Made by a program: the position numbers and the translations under genes. The notes beneath the pieces are model-generated. The model worked only from the letters and a program-made list of their open reading frames with translations, did no database searches and was not told where the DNA came from. A stretch of DNA of 64,000 nt. Origin: Dipteris shenzhenensis (lineage: Eukaryota > Polypodiophyta > Polypodiopsida > Gleicheniales). Shown here one piece after another: positions 43,746 to 52,846 of the stretch; within the stretch, counting starts at the first letter, position 1, and each line of letters opens with the position of its first letter. The stretch lies in the NCBI GenBank assembly GCA_047967505.1, contig CM106540.1. One strand, 5' to 3'.

Positions 43746-44101
43746 TCTTTCCTTTTAGTAATACAAGAGAGAAAATGACTTGCTGTAATTTCAGAAAAAG
43801 GTTTATTTTACAGCAAAAGTCAAGTGTTGTAGAGTTGGTGGTACTTATCCGACTCCCGCTTCATTTGTGTCGAGAAAACACTTGAAATGACCTCTTCTTC
43901 CTTCTCTTTTAAGCTTTTCTTCTTGTATTTCTGCTGTAAACTGGTGCACTCCATTTGGGCTACTTATTTTGAGTGGATTGGAGCTCTAGATACCGTTATA
44001 GGGGGTACTTGATGGGTGGATCACCCCCTTAAAATCTTGTTCCAATCTGACTTTCTGTTGGGGAGAACGGGGGGGGGTCTCTTTTTTCCACGATTTAAGG
44101 G

Positions 44102-44107
44102 TTTTTT

Positions 44108-44138
<31 letters not shown>

Positions 44139-44153
44139 GGGGGTTGTTCCACC
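44102..44153 (+). repeat. T16-G36 homopolymer junction
   Basis: About 16 t followed by 36 g in the element's leader, with a further ggggggg at ~44070. It could form G-quadruplexes, or be a sequencing or assembly artefact. Confidence 0.9.
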
Positions 44154-44593
44154 CCGTTAGGACACCCTGCTCCCCATCCAAAGACCCAAAAAAAATCAGA
44201 GAGAGCCCTTACCTCAGAGACTCTGTGATTCAAAGATTGCATACCAATAGCCCCTTGCTTTACATGAAAACCAAGAGCCCAATCTTGCGTCGCAATTTGT
44301 TGCCACGCTTCTGTCGGATTTCAGACTGCGCTTCTCGTGCACTGCTGGTCAGAGCGTGGCGTATCTTCCATACGTCGTCTTCTGGACGTGGCGCCTCTTC
44401 CCTCTGTTGGTCTGCCTTTGGCGTACACGCCTTCTCTCACGCGGACTTGCTTGCACGTGGCCTTCAGTACAGGCCCTTCTTCTACGCTGCACTTCCAACG
44501 GCTTTGTTTCGCATTCTTTCGCCCTCTGTTTCGCAACACTACTCCTCTTCTTCTGCTGTCCCTTTCGTGAATTGTTGCTACTCTAACACCAAA

Positions 44594-45152
44594 TGTGAAG
44601 AACCAGACTTTTCGAGAATGCAAATGTGTGCAATGCATGCAGAACTTGAATGCCAATTGGCCCTCCAATGGGGAAGAGCTCCCTCGTGGGAGTACTTGTT
44701 TCTATTTCGACCTACATGCAAGGTGGGAGAGAGATGGCGGATGAATGCAATGTGAATGAAGAATGCTACATGAGATTCACAATGAAAGGGTGATACCCTT
44801 TCATTAATGTCCCTTGAGATCACTCAAGTTCCATCTTCCCATTTACACCTATCCTTAGCCTATGACCCATGCATCTACCATTCAATGCACCTTAATGCAC
44901 CCTTCCCTTCCTATTGCCCCTAGGACCTAGACACGTGTGTGCACATTTTTATTAATAGAATAAGTATCACATGTCCAAATTCAATGCCGTCTGAAGCAGT
45001 GGCCCCAGCTCGACTAGTCCTATCTACTGAGATGATCCACCGCCATAACAAATCGGTCGGTGTCCATCATAAATACAAATACATGTTACACTATTGGCGT
45101 ATAATATATAATGTCTATTAATCACGGATTAGTGATTTCACTTGTCATGACA
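44594..45152 (-). repeat. TR-GAG 5' LTR
   Basis: 559 bp; TG...CA on the minus strand; followed by the primer binding site. Confidence 0.85.
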
Positions 45153-45639
45153 GAATCAACAGCCGAGGAGGGAGCCTTGCCCAACCATTCTAGAACTTTA
45201 CTTTTTGAGCCACAATAAAGGAGGAGTGGAACCTGGTCCTCTTTGACCTTCTAATAGACGCCTAGAGATGCAAATGATTAAGGATTGGCTCGGGAAGTAG
45301 GGACATTACTATGGATATCAAATGGCCATAAGGCCATCTTTCAACATGTCTTTCGACAAGGACAAACCTGGACTTGGATATTCAGTGGCGGGTTGGATAC
45401 GTGCGAGAAACTCGACCATGTTACTCATGGACCCTCAAATCAATGTAACCAGGTTAGTGTAAATCAATGTAACCAGGTTAGTGTAAACTGATGCAACCAT
45501 CCCCAAGGCATGGCAAGAAGGGCTTAGTAGGGTTTCCAAATGCCATAGACCCCCTTCCTTCAAGGTATGGTTAGTTCTCGAAGACCGCCGTCCAACTCCA
45601 AGTCTTATTTTTATGGATTATGACATCTAATCTACCTTA
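45153..45639. other. Unassigned DNA with a 24 bp tandem duplication
   Basis: tcaatgtaaccaggttagtg repeats at ~45438 and 45462. On the minus strand 45160-45250 reads DQVPLLLYCGSKSKVLEWLG, possibly an exon, but I cannot assign it. Confidence 0.3.
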
Positions 45640-45986
45640 CTCGGTCTTCTTTGGTATTGGCCTCAAAGAAATTGAAGCCTCGGCCTGTGGACAAAAATCC
45701 AAGAGATGAAGGAGCCTTGGACTCCATTTGTTGAAAAATGAACAAGGGTGCAAGGAGAACACAAGCGGGAGCAAGCTGTATTGAGAACTCGATAACACAC
45801 GAGAGATTAAACTAGGGTGGTCATAGAGACAAAACCCTACCCTCATTAGGGTGGTGACTAACTCACCCACAAACTCAACCAATTACTATGGATATGGAAG
45901 GAAACCTTGTAAAGGGAAAAGTGCCCCTCCCCTTACTACGTTGGCACACTTTCTTAGAGATTAATATTTCTAACACCCTCCTGCAA
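45640..45986 (-). repeat. Copia-type LTR with adjacent polypurine tract
   Basis: On the minus strand, cttgcaggaggg (about 45975-45986) is a polypurine tract followed by TGTTAGAAATATTAATC, a typical plant copia LTR start. The LTR end is not resolved (about 45640). Confidence 0.6.
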
Positions 45987-46369
45987 GAATAATATTAATC
46001 ACCAAACAAAAATAAGTTCAAAGCTTAGCCAAAGCGAGGTCTGCATACTTTAGCTCGGTAACACATGGAGATGTCACCAAGAATAGTTCTTCACTAACTG
46101 CCACGTTTGCTGACGTCTTTGTCTCTTATGATTCCTGGCTAGACTCCTTCCGATGATGCTCTTGTACTTCCTCATAAGCATGCCAAGCAAGAGCCTACGA
46201 GCTCGACACCCCCTTTGGAAGCCTCAGGGCCAATCTGGTATGCTGTAACCAAATGGATGAACTTGCATGCGTCCAGTACAAGGGGAAGCAATCTGCTCAC
46301 AAGGACCATCTACGGTACAACTGGTGCTCGGATCCCCTCATTGGTAATGTGCAGACCCTCAAGCATCTA

Positions 46370-46600
46370 GTGATGTTGGGTGCAAGAAGCAATGGAACGG
46401 GAGTGGAGTACGGGAAGCAAACAACAAGCTGGAGCAAAACATAGTAATGATCAATTGGATAAGCGGAAACTACTAAGGGTGGCCTATATGGCCCCTAAGT
46501 CAACCATATGGTTGACTAAAGAAGTCAACTCATACAGTTGACCTGACCTACAAGACTCATACTAGGGCTTAGCGCTAATAAACCCCCCTCCATGGTATGG
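46370..46600 (-). repeat. Copia-A 3' end: polypurine tract and LTR fragment
   Basis: On the minus strand ccatggaggggggttt is followed by AT-rich LTR-like sequence. It contains three ttgac/gtcaa words and an 18 bp perfect palindrome gtcaaccatatggttgac (46499-46516). Confidence 0.5.
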
Positions 46601-46710
46601 CTGAAGTATCTTGAAAATATCTCAAGAATACCTGGAAACTACATCATGGTTGCACATATTCGTCCCAGAGGGATATAGCAACCCACGATATGTACAGATC
46701 CCTGACGTAA

Positions 46711-46880
46711 CAAAAGAAGCCAAGTGTAAAGCATGTCAAAATGCCTTAAACTTGGGCCATGGTAAAGCTTTTGTTACGTGATCCCTCATGTAGCAAGTAA
46801 CAAAAGGAGCCAAGTGTAAAGCATGTCGAAATGCCTCAAACTTCAGCCGTGGTAAAGCTTTCGTGAAAAGATTTGCTAGG
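46711..46880 (-). repeat. 90 bp partial direct duplication at the RNase H end
   Basis: caaaagaagccaagtgtaaa (46711) and caaaaggagccaagtgtaaa (46801) start two ~65 bp similar blocks ending ggtaaagctttt/ggtaaagctttc. Confidence 0.75.
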
Positions 46881-48331
46881 TCGTCCTCGATGGGAACATA
46901 GGACAACTAGATGTCTCCACCAGACAATCGCTCGAACATAGTGATAGTAGACCTCAATATGCATGCTTTGTACGCGTGTGAAACACTAGGCCAAAGCACT
47001 CTAACTGTTGGTGTAGATCGTAGTAGAGTCGGGCTGAATGACATCAAGATCTACATAACTAGCGAAGCCAAACGCACTCTACTATAGCTGTAAAAGATGC
47101 CATGTACTCGCCTCACAACTGGATGTGGCAACTGTAGGCCGCTTCTTGCTAAATCAAGAGATGCACGAAACTCCAAGCATAAAACAGTTGCCGCAGTGAC
47201 ACCCTAGTGTCGTAACATCCTGCCCAATCGAGTTGCTGCCCGTGAACGCATGCAAAACAAGTGGGGCCTCTGAACCATAGAGTAAACCCAAATGCTGTGT
47301 ATCCTTCAAGTATCGAAAGACCCACTTCACTACTTGTCAATGCTGCGTACTAGGCTTCTGCATGTACATGTCTGAGCAGGGAAATGTCATACTGAAGATC
47401 AGGCCGAGTATGACAAAGGTATATGAGGCAACCGACAGCCTATTGATAAAGGGATGGCATCAAAGGGCGGACTTCCATCCTCGGAGGAGAAACGAAAGCC
47501 AAGCTCCAATGGAGTAGAAACTCGCTTGCAATCCTCGAACTGGAAGCGATAAATATTTGGATTGACACATTGTTATAACCCCCTCAACATATGCAAACTG
47601 TATTCCCAAATAATAGTGCAACCAACCCATGGCAAAAGACTGCTGTAAATCAGCATTGAAATCTGCAATTTGTTCCATATCTGGCCCAGTGATAAGCATG
47701 CCATCCACAGATAAAATCAGAATGAAAAATTCTGATGCACTCTTTCGGACATAAAGAGTGGCCTTGGTTGGGCTGTTTTGAAAGCCACGGGCTGTCAAAA
47801 ATGCATGTATCTTCGCATACCATGCCCAGGGTGCCTAGTTCAAGCCATAGAGGGATTTTCTGAGCCGGCAAACCATATTTTCAGAACCTAATTGTTCAAA
47901 ACCAGGTGGCTGAATGACATAGATCTCTTCCTGAAGATCACCATGAAGGAAGGTAGTCTTGATGTCCAGCTGATGAACCTCCCAATGCCGATGAGATGCC
48001 ATAGCAATAACACACCTGATAGTAGTAATACGTGAGATGGGAACAAAGGTCTCCTCAAAGTCAATGCCGTGCTGCTGTGCATATCCCTTTGCAACCAAGC
48101 GGGCTTTGAGGTGGTCAACCCTGCCGTCAGCTTTCCTTTTCACCTAGTAGACCCACTTTGTGTCTATGTCACGCTTGCCTGCTGGCAAGTCACACAAATA
48201 CCAAGTGTTGTTCTTGTGACATAAAGGTTCCTCATTGCAAGCAATAGCAACCAAAGCTACAGCCAAATAGTTGCCATGCATCTGTTTATGTGCACCTCTA
48301 GTGCGGGCTGGCAAAGGCTCAGCTTGTTTGC

Positions 48332-49020
48332 TGTCTGGACACTAAGTGTGTACAAAAGCATCTCGGGACTGATTTTTGCTGTTTAATGTCGCATGTACCC
48401 CTACACTTGGGTGCATTGCGACACACTGGCTAGATCGACAAGTGCTTAGTAGATCCCTTTATAGGTGATTTTGTCGCATGCCGTGAACCCATTGTGATCC
48501 CTCAGTCCAGGGACAGTCAGGCATGAGCTACGTAGGTCAATCCCCTAGCCTTAGGATCGGTCGTAAATAACGTGTGCCCACTGGAGAACTAGTCAGGATA
48601 GTTAGGTTCAACCTAGGCTAGTAGTTAGGAAGCATTCTTAAAGGCCAGATCTAGGCAGCCAGCAAAGGTTGACTATTCAAAGGCTGCCCAGTCAAGGTTG
48701 GCTGATCAAAGGCTGCCCGGTCAAAGGTTGACTGGTCAAAGGCTGCTTGGTCAAAGGCTGTACGGTCAAAGCTTGATTTGTCAAAGTCAAAGGCTGCCTG
48801 ATCAACAATTGACTGGTCAAAGGTTGATTTGTCAAAGTCAAAACTTGACCAGTCAAAGGGTGATTGGACAGCCTAACCAGCCTTATATAAGGACTCCTTG
48901 GGGCCTTTTCAGGCATTCAGTCTTCAACCTCTCCTCCAGCTCCAGTTCAGCTCCCCACTTACCCTAAGAGTAGCCTCTACGCACCCCAAATCTGGCCCTG
49001 AACAGCAGCAGATCCTTAGC
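48332..49020 (+). mobile_element. LTR-like insertion with TATA box and W-box-like repeat array
   Basis: The sequence interrupts the copia integrase-RT reading. It starts near tgtctggacac (48332) and ends near 49020. It holds a tandem array (48660-48870) of ~14-16 bp gtcaaaggctgcccg/ggttgactg units, then a TATA-like ccttatataagg (48881-48892) with a plausible transcription start ~30 bp downstream. The layout is that of an LTR (enhancer repeats, TATA, leader), but I could not define terminal CA or a target duplication. Confidence 0.5.
48881..48892 (+). promoter_or_regulatory. TATA box
   Basis: ccttatataagg, a palindromic strong TATA match downstream of the W-box-like array. Confidence 0.55.
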
Positions 49021-50249
49021 AGTTTAGATCAGCCATCTTTGGCGGCAAGCCAATGTCTGAAGCATGGGAACACATCAGATTTGGCCTTCATGCCATAAAT
49101 CCAAGCAAATCTGGTGTAATCATCCACAAAGGTAGAAAAGTAAAGGTAGCCCCCAAGAAATGATGTCCGCATCGCCCCGCACACATCACTATGCACAAGG
49201 TGAAGCTTCCTGGATGCACCAATTGTCCCATCTTTTGGAAATGAGAAACGGTGCATTTTACCCAACAAGGATGCCTGACAAACATGTTTAGCTGGTGTGT
49301 GTATGGGTGGGAGAGCAACCACCATGTCCTGTGAATGCATTTTAACCAAGCTTCTGTAGTTGAGGTGACCCAACCTCGCATGCCATAAGTGGGAATCTGA
49401 AATTACAGATTCAGCCACTAAATTTGCCTCTATAGCAAGCTGTTTGTCATAAACATTAAGATGATATAGCCCAGAAGAAAGTGACCCTGTAAGTACTATG
49501 CTTTCATCATACCGGTTGTCAAACACGGCACATCAATAACCATCAAAGAGAACCCGAAAGCCATTCAAGGATATGGCTACAATGGAGATGAGGTTCTTCT
49601 CAATACCTGGGACAAACAAAACGTCCATGAGCGTGACCGTATCAATTTCCAATAAATAAGTCAGACTTGCCTAAACCCAAATCTTTCGAATCGGACCTAA
49701 AAAGACCATTTGGTTTGTGATTAGTAACATTAAGGTTAATAATTCGAGCTGAAATTGAAGTGACCTCAACCTTGCTAATCCTTTTCACGGGACATCATGC
49801 ATTGTTGGCACATGTCATTGTGCCACCATGTGGAGCAGCCCCCAATGTCTGAAAGAGTGATCTGCAAGAAGTGATGTGCTTGGAAGCACCACTGTCAAAG
49901 CACCAATCTGACTTAGAATCTAAGACAAACAAGGCTATAGCATGCTTTTTTGGATGATACTGGCATGTCACCGTGAAATCCCACTCATGGTGAGCGATGT
50001 TTGCTGCCTCATGACCATGATCTGGGGCAGCAGCAGTAGTAGTGACAGCAAGTCCCTTTCGCTGCTTTTTCTTTTCAAAAGCGATGCGCTTGCGACATTC
50101 AGAAATGCCATGTCCTGGCTTCTTGCAATAATTACAATGTTTGCTGTTTTTCTTCTTTGCATCAGACGGGGCAGAATTAGATGAGTGTCCAGCAGCCTCC
50201 AAAAGGCTTGGGTTTACTGTAATTTTGCCCATTCTTTCCCTTTATTTTG

Positions 50250-50560
50250 TGATTAGCGACAAAAGCCTTATTTCCAATTTGAGAGGCAGCACGATTTGTG
50301 TGACTCTGCTCCTCCTATAGGAGAAGGGAAACAAGTGAGAGGGAAAGAATGAGGGAGTGGAACGATGAAGACAGAGAGAGAGAGAGGGAGACACAAAAGT
50401 GTGGGTGTGAAGTGTTGAGCCACACCACAAACTCATAGGTTTTATTAGGATTAGGCTTTCACCCTATGACTGTCTTAAGACAGTCATAGGTGTCATATCT
50501 TTAACAAAAGGATGGCAATGTGCCTTTACCCCAATAACCTCCCACCTAAAGGCCAATGTG
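50250..50560 (-). repeat. Copia LTR remnant between Copia-B pol and Copia-A gag
   Basis: On the minus strand the Copia-B RNase H end (50637) is followed by a purine-rich taggtgggaggt, then a sequence with a ct-repeat and aataaaacctatg, and finally gag codons of Copia-A. It probably contains decayed LTR ends; exact borders are unclear. An inverted pair gactgtcttaagacagtc is at ~50468. Confidence 0.45.
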
Positions 50561-50636
50561 CCTAAAGGGGAGAAAAGAATAAAAAATTACAGCAATATAC
50601 AGTTACTGTATACAAGACCATAAAATAAGAATGGTC

Positions 50637-51503
50637 TCATCCTAATCCCATGATGTGGCGGCAATGTGCAAACCGCTCTGTAGGCAAGCTCTTAGTGAGC
50701 AAATCTGCAGGATTATCATCAGTATGCACCTTCACAAGCTCAAGTCGCTTGTCTTCCAGTACCTCCCTGATGAAATGGTATTTCACATCTATGTGCTTGG
50801 TCTTTTGATAAAAGACTGGATTCTTTGCCAACATGATAGCACTTTGACTATCACAATGCAAAATCTCCTGTAATGCCCAAATCTCCCACCAGCCGAGTAA
50901 GCCATATTGCTTCCTTGCAAGCCTCAGTGGCTGCAACATATTCAGCTTCAATGGTTGACAGTGCAACGCATTTCTGCAACCGAGACACCCATGATATAGC
51001 ACCTCCTGCAAATGTGAAAATATAACCGGTAGTAGACTTCCGGTTATCTGCATTCCCTGCATAGTCTGAATCTGTAAAACCATGCACCAATGCATCCTGC
51101 CTACCATAGCATATGCACAAGTCTTTGGTACCCTTGAGATACCTCAAGACACCTTTCACTGCTTCCCAGTGCCGCTTGCCTGAATTTGCCATGTACCTGC
51201 TGATGACTCCCACCGCAAAAGCAATATCCGGACGAGTGGCAACCATGGCATACATCAAAGAACCAACTGCAGATGCATACGGAACCTTGGCCATTTCAGC
51301 CTTATCATCATCTGATCTGGGGCTGTCCTTACTGCTGAGTTTTAAATGTGGAGGCAACGGGGTACTAATAGACTTCCCCCCCTCCATTTTAAACCTCTGC
51401 AGTACTTTGTCACTGTACTCCTTCTGTGACAAAAACAAAAGTCCCTTGGACCTGTCACGAATAATCCGCATGCCAAGAATATGGTTTGCATCACCCAAGT
51501 CTG
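50637..51503 (-). pseudogene. Copia-B RT C-terminus and RNase H, one frameshift
   Basis: The minus strand from 51498 reads DANHILGMRIIRDRSKG, YASAVGSLMYAMVATRPDIA, VLRYLKGTKDLCICYG, FTDSDYAGNADNRKSTTGY, VALSTIEAEYVAATEACKEA; then, after a frameshift near 50870, HCDSQSAIMLAKNPVFY, KTKHIDVKYHFIREVLED and DLLTKSLP. The catalytic D of RNase H is present. Only one frameshift over ~290 codons, so it is much younger than Copia-A. The rest of pol is missing: Gypsy-2 begins exactly at 51504. Confidence 0.88.
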
Positions 51504-52846
51504 TTCGCCATTTGTGAGATCAGAAATGACATCAAAAAGATCCGCGAGGCCACCCATATGTTTAGTGAGGCTGCGGATCGGTGGTGGATTAAACAACAAA
51601 AAGATGGCATAGCATCCACTACCTGGGAGGGGTTTAAAAGAGAGTTCAGGAAACACTTCTTACCTCCTGACGAAGCGTCCCGAGCTTGGGATCAATATAG
51701 GAACCTTCGTCAGAGAAATTTATCAGTGGCAGAATACACTGATAAGTTTCGAGAGAGTGTAATGAAGGTTGACGAACCCCTGCCTCAATCAATCCAAGTG
51801 AAAGATTTCATATTTGGATTGAATGATCGAATAAAAATGGAAGTTCGGGCTAAGTACGCGAACACGCTAGATGATGCAATAGCTATAGCCCTGAACTACG
51901 AGGATGCCAAGGGCAGCAAGCCAAGTGGGTTTGCACAGGTCGGAACCCAGTATGGGTATCCGAAGAAATCTGGGTTTAAGAAGAAGTGGACTAGTAGAGG
52001 GAGTGGTTCGCAGCCGAGTGGTCAAGCCAAGCAGGCGAGACCGGCTGAAACTCCTAAACCAAGTACCACCATTGGAGTGAAGAGAAAAGTAACTCCAATG
52101 GCAGCCCGGGCTTGGTCTAAGTCTCCCTTGAACCCAGAACAAAGGGAAAAAGCGAGGAGAGAAGGCTTATGCTTTGGTTGCCTTCAACCTCATCAGTGGA
52201 GAGATTGTCCACGTAATAAAGATCGTCGGATGGTTGAGATGGTGATCTCAGAGTGCGACGTGGAGATGCAGGGAAGTCCCAGAGCGGAAGAGATGCAGAT
52301 TCAGCTAGCGGGATCTTCTCAGAGGTTAGTACCTTGTTTGTTCTGTGTCTCTGTTACTAAGTTAGTGACGAGTGCACCTGATAACATCCTATCTAAGCCC
52401 GCAGCAACGGGGTATACAGCCTTCAATGATACGGAGTTAATCAAAATGAAAGGGCAAGTGGCCAGTCATGATGTCATTGTGTTGTTTGACTCAGCGTCAA
52501 CTCACAATGTGATTAACTCCAAGCTCGTGAAAAGGCTGAAATTAAAGACAAGTCCATCTGACTATGCGTATACAGTCAGGATGGCCGATGGAAGTTCAAC
52601 TGAAGTATGGGACCAAAGGGTTACCCAGCTAGAGCTTCGGATTCAGGACTATGCTGAGAAGCTTGATTTTGAAATAACCAAGCTTGCTCATGCGGATATA
52701 GCCCTGGGAATGGCATGGCATTCTAGGAAGAATCCATCCATTGATTGGAAAAAGCACGTGTATCAATTCAAGATGAATGATGCGCTTTATGTCTTGCGAG
52801 GTGAAAAAGATATACCTCAGGGACCGTTGGTTTCCGTGATCCGTGA
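51504..52846 (+). CDS. Gypsy-2 gag (partial) and protease
   Basis: The open frame has no stop. Gag core ADRWWIKQQKDG and LPPDEASRAWDQYRN; IKMEVRAKYANTLDDAIAIA; zinc knuckle CFGCLQPHQWRDCP; protease VLFDSASTHNVINSKL (DSA in place of the usual DSG/DTG). Start codon and N-terminus are missing. At 52833-52846 a 7 bp duplication (tccgtga twice) shifts the frame, so the protein would end at a stop near 52913 instead of continuing into pol. Gypsy-1 lacks the duplication and shows the ancestral gag-pol fusion. Confidence 0.85.

Larger units (their letters stand above)
41329..45152 (-). mobile_element. TR-GAG-like non-autonomous LTR retrotransposon
   Basis: Minus-strand element with 5' LTR 44594-45152 and 3' LTR 41329-41897 (about 560 bp each, closely similar; starts TGTCATGACAAG). 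The primer binding site follows the 5' LTR directly (ttTGGTGTTAGAGTAGC, a variant of tggtatcagagc). A polypurine tract (agcaggagggag) precedes the 3' LTR. The 5 bp flanks are gattc (41324-41328) and gaatc (45153-45157), a one-mismatch target duplication. The ~2.7 kb interior holds a gag-type ORF set but no protease, reverse transcriptase or integrase that I can see. Confidence 0.82.
46690..50330 (-). pseudogene. Copia-A gag-pol (Ty1/copia), degenerate and interrupted
   Basis: Domains in order on the minus strand: gag end with zinc knuckle (CNYCKKPGHGISECRKR, ~50120); protease (CFDSGASKHITSC, ~49880); GAG-pre-integrase and integrase (LWHARLGHLNYRSLVKM; LHLVHSDVCGAM; FVDDYTRFAWIY; 49526-49029); reverse transcriptase (ARLVAKGYAQQHGIDFEET; VHQLDIKTTFLHGDLQEE; LRKSLYGLN; 48290-47835, then 47798-47460, where the YVDD box is altered to SVDG). 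RNase H remnants (CHTRPDLQYDISLL; DWAGCYDTR) run to ~46690. An LTR-like insertion (48332-49020) removes the rest of the integrase. Many stops. Confidence 0.85.

Noticed and set aside
43985-44001. Second possible primer binding site (ggtatctagagc, minus strand) in the TR-GAG element
   Set aside because: The LTR match ends at 44594, directly next to a better placed site; this one is ~590 bp inside the leader.
44021-44755. Overlapping ORFs with Gly or Pro runs
   Set aside because: Created by the poly-G run and the non-coding leader.
48692-48967. Gln/Leu or Thr/Pro repeat proteins on both strands
   Set aside because: Translation of the W-box-like tandem array; non-coding explanation is simpler.
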